From positions 6,119,216-6,183,215 of the forward strand of contig JAJEKV010000005.1 of NCBI GenBank assembly GCA_021234155.1: 64,000 nt of DNA. Direction: 5' to 3'. This stretch comes from Isoetes taiwanensis (taxonomy: Eukaryota > Streptophyta > Lycopodiopsida > Isoetales > Isoetaceae). Below the pieces are notes generated by a model. It saw only the letters and a program-made list of their open reading frames with translations. It was not told where the DNA came from and made no database searches. The translations under genes and the position numbers were made by a program. Below, one piece after another: positions 34,721 to 45,289 of this stretch (its first letter is position 1; each line of letters starts with the position of its first letter).

Positions 34721-36817
34721 ATGGGGAAACAACTCGGTGTTGAGTGGAAACATGTTACAATTATCAACAAAACTGGAGTTGGAGGACAATGCCGGGTTAA
34801 ATGCCGTTATTGCGGGCATTCTTGGACAGGTGGTGCTGACAGGATTCGGGCTCACATTGTTGGAAAATCATGAATTGGAGTGGCAAGATGTTTTTTCGGA
34901 GATGGAAAAGATCCAAGGAGGTAAGGAGGTGAGAAAAAAGAAAGACAAGGAACCTACATTCAATCCAGAGGATGCGAGATTTGCAATACAAGAACTCTGA
35001 AATGAATCGTTTGCTTCCGGTGGTGCTTCTTTAGAAGCTTTAGGTTAGTTAACTTGATTAAAGTTAGCTACTCTTTCATTTTTCTTTAAAAAAAATTTGC
35101 AATGTTTGTCAATTAGCTTGCAATTTTACATGCAATTTCTTATTGCATCTTCTACGCAGGTGGTCTTTCTTTGTCATCGGTTTATGATAACAATGTGTCA
35201 CGCAAGAAGCATCAAGAGGACATTGTTGAGGGTGGAAATTCCATTGCAAAACTTTTTAGGCATACCTACAGGAATAAGGCAGATGAAGCACAACGAAGGT
35301 TATTTTATGGTGCAGGGATTGCATATAATGTTGCTCAAAGTAAGGTTTTTAAGGATTATTGCAAGGCCATGGCTAAAGCCAGGGAAGGATATCAGCCCCT
35401 TAGCTTTAGTGATTTGAAGGGGAAGGATTTGTCAGCAGAGTACTCAGCAGTGCAAGAAAGACTTAAGCCCGTGATGGAAACTTAGAAGAGGTATGGTGTG
35501 ACCATTTGTTCTGATGGTTGGTCTGACATAAAGAAAAGGCCCATTATAAATTTTGTGGCATCAAATTGTTATGGCTCTATGTTCTTGAAATCCGTGGATG
35601 CTAGTGGTAAGAAGAAAGATGCTCAAGTCTTGTATGACGAGTTGAGAAAAGTTGTTGAATCTGTTGGTGTTGAGCATGTTGTTCAAGTGGTGACCGACAA
35701 TGGCTCCAATTGTACTATGTTGGAAAAGGACTTCCCTTCCATATTTTATACGAGGTGTGCATGCCATTGCTTGGACCTTTTGTTTGAGGACATTGGGAGA
35801 TTAGATTGGGTTCTTCCATCTGTAAAGGGAGCGGAAAATATTGTTACATTTATCAAGTCGAAGGAGTCAGGTATAGCATTATGGCATAAGTTTTGCAAGA
35901 GGTCTTTGCTTAAACCTGCGACAACACGTTTTGCATATATTTTTATTGTGTTGGAACAATTGGTAAGTGAGGATGTTGAGAAATCCTTGGTGAAGATGAT
36001 CATGAGCGATGAATGGAGTCATTGGAAACATTCAAGAACACTCATTGATGAGGAAGTCTATTCCTTGATTAGAGGTGCTGATTTTTTTACACATGCTAAG
36101 GAAATAGTATATGTTCTCACTCCTTTATTGAAAGTATTGAGGTTGGTCGATAGGGAAGGTTCCACCATGGGATTAGTTTATGAGTGCATGGACCATTTGG
36201 TGGAGGTTCTTAAGGAAATGAAAGGTAAAGTGCAAGCTTAAAAGATAGACTCCATCATAAGTTGTATGATGGAATTGCATGAGGGATTAGTTCCAAGATG
36301 GGAGATGCTTCAGTCTCCATTACATGGAGTAGGATATTTAGTGAACCCTTTGTTTAGGGAGGGTCCTCAACATGAGGGAGCTTTATTCGATGAGGACTTG
36401 ACAAAGGATTGGTGGACCTTCCTCTCAAGGTATGTAATAGATCCATCTTCATTCTAATTTGTTAGAAGTATTTCTTTCCCAACTAGTTGTGCATAATAAT
36501 AGTTTTAGTTTTCTTCTTTGTATTGTATGTCTAATCATCACTTGTTATTAGGTATACTAAAGATGATATCCAACTCCAAACTAAGTTGAATGAGCAACTA
36601 TCGGATTTCAGAAACACCTTGGGAATTGGACAAGGGCTACACCATTTGCCTGCTGCTAAGTTGAGGGATCAAATGTTAGCACCCTTGCAATGGTGACAAA
36701 ACTTTGGAAGTTCTCTCCCAGAACTGAGGACATTGGCAATGCGTATATTGGGGCAAGGGACATGTAGCAGTCCTTGTGAAAGAAATTGGAGTTCATATGC
36801 AGGTATTGTTACTAAGA

Positions 36818-36857
36818 AGAATAGAATAGAATAGAATAGAATAGAATAGAATAGAAT
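36818..36857. repeat. (GAATA)n / (TATTC)n LINE tail
   Basis: Eight pentamers in a row. It is the 3' tail of the GC-rich LINE; the same pentamer ends the LINEs at 22682-22701 and 57238-57282. Confidence 0.95.
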
Positions 36858-36888
36858 ATGATTTTATCGTCCACGGAGACCAACTGGC

Positions 36889-38980
36889 CTATGGGACCCA
36901 AGTACAAAGAGAAAGCAGCAGGCGTATTACTACCAGGATTAAAAAACCCCCGCCCCGAAGGGTTTTCGAGGGAAAAACCTTAGTAGCAATAAGGATGCTG
37001 ACATACTGCATAGTTATATACATAATCACAAGTACAAACGAGGTTAATGCCTGACGGGGGGCATAACCGAAGTCCCCAGATCCATTACCTCCCTGAGGTA
37101 CGATCCCAACAAGCCTACAGAGGTCGCGTTCTCGAGAGCTCATGCGAGGGGGCGATGGGGCACAACTAACCGAGCATACCGAGGCCGGATATGCTCGTGA
37201 CGGACAAGCCCGGAGGGCGTGACTTTCATCCTCAATGGCGCTGCAACAACACCGACAGACTCGGCCCTCACGAGGCTCCCGAATCCATCTCCCCTGTCTC
37301 AATGCGGAGGTGGTGTGCACTGTCGCGAATGGAAGCAATCACCTGCGCTTTTTCATGGGTAGATGGGTGTGCGGAGTAGTGGTGTGGGCCCCTCGTGAGC
37401 ATGGGATTAACCCGCCGTCGATAATTTGCCACCTTGACATGTGACATGGCCTCTCGCATCCCAAAGCTTGGCCATGAAGCAAGCATCCAAGTATTGCTTC
37501 AAGGCGCTGCCTTCCTTATGTGTATGCACCGTCCACATCTATGTGCCCGCACATTCCATCGCTGAGAACCACCGGGTTGCTTGTCTTTCCAAAGCTTTGA
37601 GTCGCCAAGGGCCCATCGCCACCGCCAAAGCAAGGTTGGGCAGCCGGGCTTCATCCATAGCCACCACCTTCGAAGTAAATAATGTGACGCTCCAAATAAG
37701 CAGCCCTCAGAATGGAAGGAAGCCTTGTCTCTGAGCAAGATCTGATATGGGACCGTGGATTTCACTCCCAGGTCTCGGGCCAAGAAGGCCTTCATACCTA
37801 CTCTAGATCGCTCCAAGTGGTGAGGGATATCACCGCCCCCACACTTCTGCCCCATAGAGGAGGACCAGTTCAACCAAGGCCCCCGAACAAGTGTGCCCGG
37901 TGACCCCATGCATACAGCTACTGCCATGTGACTGTTGTTTTGCATTGCATCTGTGGCTTTCCAGCCTGCAGCGACCCGTAACCCGATGGATGCATCCCAA
38001 AGTGTGGTAGTAGAAAACTCAATGCCCAAATACTTATAAGATCGAGCCACCTCCACTACCCCCGGTAAGTGAATGAGGGAAGGTGGTGTCGGGATGATGG
38101 GACCAGCAAGCACCCTCGACTTGGCCAAGTTAACTCTCATGCCAATGAATTGGCGTAAAGTGTCCAAAGCATCCGTGGCGTTGCATGTCCTCCTCGGGGT
38201 ATATGCGGCAGGTCAACATCATCGATATATGAGTTGCCGGATTATGTGGTGCATCAACCGAAAGCCCCTCCCTCCCGGCTCGGCCTAGCCATTCTTCTAG
38301 CCGGTCAATGTACAAGCCGAAGAGCCGCCGGGATAGAGGGCAGCCCCAAGCGCCCCAATGCTACTAAACAATGGGCTCCCCGACAAGTGTGAGACGAATT
38401 CGAGCAAGCCTCGTATAGTCCAGATATAGCATTCTCAGAAGTCGACGGGTCCCCAACCGTCTCAATCATCCCCACAACTTATCCCGAGGCACCGTGGTCA
38501 AAAGCCTTTGCGAAATCCACAAAGCAACAAAGATGTTAAAGGCGTTGATTCCGCTATCCTCTATGAATGTTCGCAGAGTGAAGATATGGTCAATAGTAGA
38601 ATGCCGGGCAAAGACAGAACCCACCATAATGGTAACGATAGTTGGTCGGGCCGGGGGGTCCCCTCGCTTTGTATATGGGCACCACTCTACCGGTAGTCCA
38701 AAGTCTTGGAGCCTTCTTGCAATGCCCCGTTGAAGAGTGTTGTGAGAACCGCACCATTGGGGGCCCGCCCACTTGAGAAGCTCGCCCGCCGCCTCGCATA
38801 CCATCCAAATCCCATCAGCCTTCCCGTTAGCGGGCGTTGCAGGCCCATTATGACATCCCCTTCAAGAATGACCCGTGCTAGGCCTGTCATGGAGGTACCG
38901 CCGCCTCGGCTTCCCATTGGGTCATACAACCGCCGCAAGTATCTCACCCATTGTTCCGGTAATATTTCCCCGTGGGTCAT
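36889..38980 (-). pseudogene. GC-rich LINE ORF2: reverse transcriptase and C-terminal finger
   Basis: From high to low coordinates: LPEQWVRYLRRLYDPMGSRG (38955-38890), LTTLFNGALQEGSKTL and VVPIYKARGPPGPTNYR (38740-38640), RT start HSTIDHIFTLRTFIEDSGIN, ALWISQR..TTVPRDKLWG (first Asp motif damaged), then FIGMRVNLAKSRVLAGPIIP and YKYLGIEFSTT (38160-38010). The region ends with CRCCCSAIEDESHALRACPS near 37240-37190, a CCHC-type finger (C-x2-C-x7-H-x4-C). The GCPL and YADD motifs are not cleanly readable in 38280-38450, so the polymerase is damaged. Confidence 0.75.
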
Positions 38981-39686
38981 GGTGCTTACTCAAGACCTTT
39001 CTCCGGAAGGCCTAGGGTGGCGGCCTAGTAGACCAAACATCACATTGCTGGTGCTTCCGCGAAGGTACCCGCTTTCTTGGTCTTGAGGAAGGAGCGGTAT
39101 TGGACGGGACGGCTCAAGGGCGAATGGTGGGTCCAAAGACTTGGCGGAGCCATCGCTTCAGCTCCCCGACATTCATCGCCGAACCGCTGATTGCGGGGAA
39201 GGTGGTTGCAGCCCCCGCGGGATCGCCGAGAGCCGCCTCTCCCAAAGCATCGGCCCCTACCCTCGAAGGAGCCGGGTTCACCGGGCCGCTCGCTATTGAA
39301 GTGTGAAGAGTCGCAGCGACTCCCCGCAGCTCATGCTCAAGCATCCTCGCATAGACCGGCCGCGATGATCATAGTCCGTGATGCAACCGTGGGGTACATG
39401 GGGTGTTGGTGCTCGGCTTGGCCTCGCCAATCTATCCGCAAGAACAGGGCCGATGGTCTGAGTCTACTTCCTCCCCCGCCACCCGTCCCCGACACCTAAT
39501 CGCAGTGATCAAGTGTAGGCATTGCTCGCTCCGCTAGCACGTAATCCACCACACCGTGTGCCTGCCCCGTTCTCCCCGTCTACAAGTGAAGCGGGCGAGG
39601 AGGCCACCGTGCTAGCCCATTACAAATGACCAGTCAAAGATATTGCCAAAGAATAAAGTGCCGCCGCCATACCGTGTCACCGGTTG

Positions 39687-40245
39687 TCATCCGGCGCCCT
39701 TGGCCAAACCATCTCTGCGGGGTCCATTTGCAACACATCCTCGGCTAGAGGTGCGAATTTTGGGATCTCTCTCGCCTCGTATACGCATTGAAATCTCCAA
39801 GCAACATGACCTTGCCCAATTGTTCAAATGACTGGGCCAGATGTCATCATATAGATCGACATAGGGCTCCCGCCTGTCCACATCCAAGTCGCGTGTGGTA
39901 AAAGTTGCTCTCGGCATGTGGGAAGTAACAAGCCGCCACAAAGAGAGGGCTGCCATCGCCGTTCTGCACTCGTACCCACTGTATCTCATGTGCCCGTCTC
40001 GCCTTTGCACGAGGGAGACCGATTGGGCCAAGGTCATTCGTAGTAACAACACCGCGATTCCTCCGCGGTCCTCGCTTTCCTGCACTCATTGAAGACGAAG
40101 TAGCGCCGGTATCCCGGCAAATCGGGTAGCCTCGTGACCAAGATGTTCCCATGTTTCCATGAGGAAGATAAGGTCCATGTCCATGGCGACGGAATTGAGA
40201 TCGCCCCCTTCGCCATGGGAAGCCACTGCAATTCCTGGATACCAC
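39687..40245 (-). pseudogene. GC-rich LINE ORF2: APE-type endonuclease remains
   Basis: Overlapping minus frames give RGGIAVLLLRMT, RRAHEIQWVRVQNGDG and LFVAACYFPHAES (40040-39910), the middle strand region of LINE endonucleases with the Y.P motif. RREPYVDLYDDIWPSH follows near 39870-39830. At least two frameshifts. The catalytic His end is not readable. Confidence 0.65.
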
Positions 40246-40287
40246 CGGTGAGGCACGATCCCTATTTAGTGGCGGTGCATCGCCACT

Positions 40288-41958
40288 TCAGGTCCGGTGG
40301 TAATGGTGGTCCCGTGGGGGAGCGGAAGATGTGGATGCTCGTACGCTGGGGCCCTCGGAGGGGACTTGAGGGGGCGGAGTGCTCGCATCCCTGTTTGGTC
40401 GCTCAATTCCTCGCATCCTTCCCCGGACCAGCTCGGCGCCTCCATGTCTGCGGCGGCAGTCCTCGCTCTTTGGCCAGCTCACGCCTCGGTCTCTTGTGTT
40501 TGGGGTCAAGTCCCGGTCAACGTCTGAGCCGTCCCCTTCAACTTCCGCCCCTGACGCAGATGGCCACCCGCTGCACGCCTCTCAATCTGTGAAGATGACC
40601 ACCCTGGGGCGACAAAGCCATCAATTCCATGACGACTACGCCTTTACAATGGTCAGCAGTGCCGGGAACATCATCCGTCCAAGATGCATTAATGCCGAGT
40701 CGGGAAGTGAGATGTTCTCCCGACTCCTCCGGCCGCCTCGCGACTACCACATTGCGGCTCTCGCGTCTCGTTCTCGAGTTCGGCAAGGGCCGCACTGTGT
40801 TTGGTTGAGGTGGGTGAGGCATAGGCGGCGGGCCGGGCGCCCGGTGGTGGGCGGCCCTCCCGATCCTCGATGTGTCCGCAGCAGTGTTCCGTGTTGACGC
40901 CAGGTTGGTGGGTTCGCGGGGTTGGTGTGTTCTTTCTTTGTGGTTTTCGTTCTCCGAGTCCGGAGCTCGGCTCTTGCGGGGGACGTTGTCATGTCTTGCC
41001 ATCTCCGCTGCAATGGCAGAGTTGGTCATGTGCCCCCCGGCATGGAGGCCCTTGCCTTGCCGGGCACCGGTGCGCCCGGCTCCCGTAGCTCCCGATCTCG
41101 CGCTAAATCCCACCAAGAGCTTCAGTTACGCACGGCTAAGCTTCCAAAGCGGCTGGACTCCCTTGTCTCCGCGATGGCGGCCTCCTCAACGCCTGCGGGG
41201 GAGGGCGGCATGTGCTCCCTCGTGCCATGGCCTTAGCCTCCTCAACCTCGGCACGGATCCGAGGGAGCGAGGGGTTTCTGAGTGTCTCTGCTCTACCCGG
41301 TTCTGTCTGCGTCCCGGCTTCCATAGGCGCCAACACAGTGTCTACCGCGCCCCTCATATCGCAAGCTCCTGCCGGTATTGCTGTCTTTCAATTTGTAGCA
41401 AGCGGATGTTATCATCGCACTTTTGATGCTGCCCGATCCTCCAATTACGTAATTAAATCGTTTTTACGGCACCAAGCTGCGCGCAACATCCGAGATGTTA
41501 TTTCTCCACCTCGCGGAGGCACGCAAAGGCGTGCTTGTTAGCCTCAACCCTCGCTGAATCTGGCTCCAAGGTTCGTTGGCGGATTGCTGTGTGGCCCTTT
41601 GTCGGGTCGACCGGCCTTGGCTCGGGCCTCCCTCTTCATGGAAGACGTCTCTCCCTCTGCCCGAGGCCTCTTCCTTGGTGGCCCCGCTTCATGGCCTTCC
41701 CCAGAGGGCTCGGCCTGCATGGGGTCAACCGGTGGTTGGTGTGTTTGGGCCTTCCCGTGATGGGTTGCCGCGGGTCCGAGGTAGCTCACCAACCAAGTGT
41801 GGGTCCACACACTGGGGCTCGGTCTGCGGGCCATGGCTTGGGGTATGACTTGGGCCATGGCAGGTCAAACAGGGTTTAGGTAGGCTATGGCGGGGCTTAT
41901 CGTGTCCGGGCGGGGGGGCTAAGCAGGCCGGTGGCGTGGCCTGGCTAGGCAAGGCCAA
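40288..41958 (-). pseudogene. GC-rich LINE ORF1-like region
   Basis: Pro-, Arg- and Ser-rich minus frames (for example 41116-40538 and 41858-41544) without a clear CCHC knuckle or RRM. One stretch, RQGKGLHAGGH (about 41050), reappears as QQGKGLHADA at about 43420-43390 in the LINE that the hAT entered, and 20 bases (CATGGAGGCCCTTGCCTTGC) are identical there. 41960-42390 should be the 5' UTR. Confidence 0.55.
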
Positions 41959-43247
41959 GAGGCAGTTGGTTGGACTATGGCAATGTCAGGTAGATGTTGG
42001 AGCCTAGCTCAACATTAATTTGTATGCTCTGACTGCCCAAATTAGGGTTGGGAGCAAAGGGGCTGAAAGGGGGCAAAAAGGAAAGTGGCTAATAGACTCC
42101 TGGATATTTAGTGTGTACCGGCTGCCACCAAAACCCTAGCACACAGCCCGGAAAAGTGCAGATTTGAGCACTGAAACAAAGACAAGCATGTAGGTATCAT
42201 ACATCATTGGAAAGCTCTCTGAACCAGCTTTCCAACAAGCCCAAGCACATGAAAATCTGACACCGGATGTGAGAGATATGACCGATCAAAATTCTGCCGC
42301 AAAAACCCTAAGCCCTAAGCATGAACCCGATACATGTAGTCCCCTCCATTCAAGATGGAGCCGACCCAGTACCTTGATCAAGCAAAGGGGATAGACTTAA
42401 GTCCTCTAATGCTGAAAAACTGGTTTTCATTCATACAAACCTTCACCTACTTGAAAATTTAGAGAGAAGTGATGGCAAAAGAATAGAGGCAAACTATGAT
42501 AAGATCCACCTTGAAAAGAATGATGAACGGCTACTATTAGTACAAGAGAGAGTGGATGACATTGTAGAGAGTGCCGCTATAATTCAGCCCGCAGTTATCT
42601 TTGATATGAATTATGTAGAGGAGGAGAGTGAAGATATAACATATGAGGAGGAGCCAGATTGTGCGGATGAGGATTTACATGATGGTGCTTATGATAATGA
42701 GGATGTGGATGAGCATGATGATTTTGTGCATGGACATGAAGAGTCATCAAGTCGGGTGCCCAGGAGAAGACGCAGTATTAGAGACTTGTCTTGAAGAAGG
42801 CACATATATGGTAAGTATTTTAATTTGAGGCTTTGAAGCAATAATTGGTAGCTGATTTTATGTACTATATATATGTGTATTGCAAGTTTCAAGATGGCAT
42901 GTGAAGATTTTTAATTTTGTTTAGTTTTATATTGTCAATTATGTTTTACTTTAGGAATGAACTCAGAGTATGGTTTTTGTTCCAAATTGCAACTGTGACA
43001 GGTTTATGTTAACAATGCAACTTGTGATTGGATAAGACAGAGTATGATTTTAGTTCTTTTTATTGCAAATTCGTAATCTACGTGTCGAAATTAGTCTAGG
43101 TGATATATTAAATTTCCAAAATCTGATTTTTTTTTTTTTTGTGGCGAAACTAACGGCGTTAGTATGTTTGAGAATAGCTAGTTAGACGTTATTATACGTT
43201 AGGCATTAGCTAACTCCTAACTCGTAACTTCTAACTATGACTGGGGA

Positions 43248-44130
43248 GGAGCTGATTGGGGCAGTCGAGACGGGGTTGCATCCACCCATTTGGCCTGGTT
43301 ATGAACAACAGCCATCAGCCCCTAGAACTGAGAGCTCTTGCTGGAGCAATCTCTGCCTTGCCAGCTCACACATGCAATGCCATAGCTGCTCACGAGCATC
43401 TGCATGGAGGCCCTTGCCTTGCTGAGCAACTGTTGTATCCAGCTCTCCCTTGTCTCGATCCCATGCTATAGAGCTATGCTCCAACCTCTAAAGTCTGGAG
43501 GTAACATCGGTATCCTCAGTCGGTGAAGCCATCTCTAGACTGTTGACCTTGTCTTAGAGGGTCTATATGTGCCAGCATTGCAACATACTTTCTTTTATGA
43601 TGGCCTGAACGGCCTTTGAACTGTGGCGGTCATCTCCTCAACTTCTACGCAAAGATGAGATATAGCTGCCCTAGTCTCTTGTGAAAAATGTTTTATTTGA
43701 TGTCTACGTTAGTGGATAAGGCGTCCAGATGGAACTGGAAATGAAGAAGACCGGCCTTATCTTACTGCCTTGCAGACTGCACTAGGTGAATGCCATCCTC
43801 AAGAGGTTGCACGCGGTTCTCCATGCTGGAGGCATGCTGCTTCTCTGTGGCCAGCTGCGTTTTCAGTAACTTGGGTGTGGAGGCCTGCATCTCTTCCTCT
43901 AGACTAGCAATTCGAGCTATGATGCCCTCAACCATTGTTTGAATATGTTTCTGAAGGTTTTCCAAAACTCCTCTGACACTTGGTCTGGCGTGGTTGTGGG
44001 GCAGACGCGGCTTATTATCAAGCTTGAGTGCCGATCATATGCCTGCTGAGCCATGCTTGTGGCAGGAGACTTTGTCTGAGCCTCTCGCTTCAGTGTGTAC
44101 CTGTCAAGTTTGTTTGTATCATGACAACAT
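43248..44130 (-). pseudogene. LINE remnant, right part (ORF1-like), split by the hAT element
   Basis: The minus strand has MENLQKHIQTMVEGIIARIA (43965 down), a coiled-coil-like piece (SLEEEMQASTPKLLK, TEKQHASSMENRVQPLEDG), and QQGKGLHADA near 43400, shared with the GC-rich LINE ORF1. Joined across one TSD copy, it continues at 31910 and below, where an endonuclease end is found at 31215-31065. This is an ORF1-then-ORF2 order on the minus strand. Confidence 0.5.
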
Positions 44131-44637
44131 AGGAAAGCAAGTATACTGCAATCTGAATAAGAACTTTTTGATTGATATTTTCACGATCTTACTAGATGTT
44201 GCTTGTTCAAAGGTAGAATCCCATCTTCTTCTAATTGGCAAAAACAAGGGCCAAATGGAGCAGAGGGGCCAAGCATGTAGTAGTTGGCGAAGTAGGCACG
44301 CATAGGTTCTATGGCCTATTGGTCTTTGTGGATGTTAACTTATTCTAATATATTCTTCAATCATGTCTAGTGGATGATAAGAGTAATAAAACAAATATTC
44401 AGAAAAAAGCTAGAAAAAAACTAACAAAAAGATATACAGAAACTACTACTAATAAAAAATACAATAATTTTTTTATAGGGAAACAGTTATATGCTGGGAT
44501 ATATGTGCCACGACCCATGACATAAGGCGTGGGCGGATAGATAGATAGAAGAACAGAACAAGACGATGCGGGGTATAATTTGTATGAGCAAAAAAGGAAG
44601 GCATGTTGTAATATGCAGCTGATTCAAGACTGGCAAG

Positions 44638-45281
44638 ATGCCAAGTCTAAGAATAATCGGGTTCACTCTGATGCTTACGCTATGCATCATAGCAATGGCG
44701 CAGACCCTTTCCTTTTCCTTGATAATGAACACGATTTCAGCTCCAACACAAACGCCAGAGGACCCTTCCTCTGCAACCTACATTCAGGGCTATGTCTACT
44801 GCCAAGACTGCAGCGGAAAATGGTTAAGGTCTCTACCAGGTAACGCACTTTCTGCTGCTTTTTTCTTTACCAGGTAATGCACACACAAATTTGGTCTTAC
44901 ATATGTTTAGTCAGACATATGTTTAGTCTTTTTTCTTTAGCCTGGTCTTACATATGTTTAGTCAGACATATGTTTAGCCTTTTTTCTTTAGCCTGACATA
45001 TTCTTTGTGTAAACCTAGGTGCTGTGGTTGCTGTGGTTTGCAACAAAGGCAGATTTTATCATCAGGCTATCACTGACCCCAATGGTTACTTCCATCTCCA
45101 GCTTCATCCTCTTGCTACTCTGCGGCGCTGCCGCGCTTATTCTATTGCTTCTCATGATTTCTCTTGTAGTTTTCCTCTCAAGAAGTGCCATAGCAAAGTG
45201 TTCCCTTCCTCCTTTTCTGCCAATGCTTCATTCTACACTTCTGGCCCCTTTGTTTTTGGCCTTGCTTCTTGTCCCCTGTAA
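44638..45281 (+). CDS. Pollen Ole e 1/extensin-like secreted protein, two exons
   Basis: join(44638..44839,45019..45281), 154 aa. The intron (179 bp) is GT-AG and splits a Gly codon. The N-terminus MPSLRIIGFTLMLTLCIIAM has the shape of a signal peptide with cleavage near residue 22-25. The mature part begins with Ser/Thr/Pro-rich sequence, then YIQGYVYCQDC, LPGAVVAVVC, ITDPNGYFHLQL, RRCRAYSIASHDFSCSFPLK and a final GPFVFGLASCPL. That is the Ole e 1 layout: GxVYC, a C in the second strand, TDxxGxF, and paired later Cys. Such proteins are secreted to the cell wall; the exact role is unknown. The chosen ATG is the first in frame; an ATG at 44580 is in another frame. No breaks are seen and the splice join keeps the motif order, so it is probably a live gene. 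Confidence 0.88.
44893..44994 (+). repeat. 51-bp tandem repeat inside the Ole e 1-like intron
   Basis: 44893-44943 and 44944-44994 are near-identical (GGTCTTACATATGTTTAGTC...TTTTCTTTAGCCT). Each unit ends in a polypyrimidine-AG that could serve as a 3' splice site; the true acceptor at 45017-45018 lies after the second unit. Confidence 0.9.
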
Positions 45282-45289
45282 CATACACA

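Larger units (their letters stand above)
36818..42390 (-). mobile_element. GC-rich LINE, nearly full length, inserted in the hAT last exon
   Basis: Minus strand, about 5.57 kb. The 3' tail is (TATTC)n (plus-strand GAATA repeats 36818-36857), next to GTCTCCGTGGACG. Upstream lie the C-terminal finger (EDESHALRACP), RT, endonuclease and a Pro/Arg-rich ORF1. The hAT coding sequence reads across the insertion (KKN|R...LKSSNAEKL), with ATAG at both junctions, so the target duplication is short or merged with the tail. Its GC content is plainly higher than the surrounding sequence. Frames are broken throughout. Confidence 0.88.
34721..42794 (+). pseudogene. hAT transposase (BED finger-DUF659-dimerisation domain), dead and split by a LINE
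   Basis: ATG 34721 opens a BED zinc finger: VEWKHVTIINKTGVGGQ then CRYCGHSW and RIRAHIV, stopping at TGA 34871-34873. A frame change follows (EMEKIQGGKEVRKKKDKEPT). An intron at 35044-35159 (GT-AG) keeps frame into GLSLSSVYDNNVSRKKHQED. The DUF659 domain has TICSDGWSDIKKRPIINFVA and VVTDNGSNC (catalytic-type Asp residues), with TAG 35483-35485 just before and TAA 36239-36241 after. A second intron is 36430-36551. The C-terminus (LAMRILGQGTCSSPCERNWS, hAT dimerisation) has another TGA where a Trp codon is expected near 36694. IVTKKNR is cut by the LINE at ~36818; SNAEKLVFIHTNLHLLENLE and an acidic tail resume at 42391-42794. It would bind and cut the element ends. Confidence 0.92.
31911..43247 (+). 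mobile_element. hAT DNA transposon with exact 8-bp TSD ACTGGGGA, carrying a nested LINE
   Basis: The element is 31919-43239 (11321 bp). Left end CATGGTTAGAA (31919-31929) and right end TTCTAACTATG (43229-43239) form an 11-bp terminal inverted repeat with one mismatch. ACTGGGGA flanks both ends (31911-31918, 43240-43247), the 8-bp duplication typical of hAT. About 100-bp subterminal regions are inverted copies rich in GTTAG/CTAAC, ending in ACTAACG(G/C)(G/C)GTTAGTTTCGCC on both sides. Inside are a BED-finger, DUF659 and hAT dimerisation region (34721-42794). The left end is tandemly triplicated (31919-33697). Without the LINE it is about 5.75 kb. The transposase has several stops, so it is dead. 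Confidence 0.92.

Noticed and set aside
38000-41900. Many 60-190 aa open frames in the GC-rich stretch
   Set aside because: High GC lowers stop frequency on all frames. The only family signals are LINE ORF2/ORF1 on the minus strand; the others are shadows.
44580-44843. Alternative start of the Ole e 1-like gene at 44580
   Set aside because: It is in another frame and gives no signal peptide or Ole e 1 motif; the frame from 44638 gives both.
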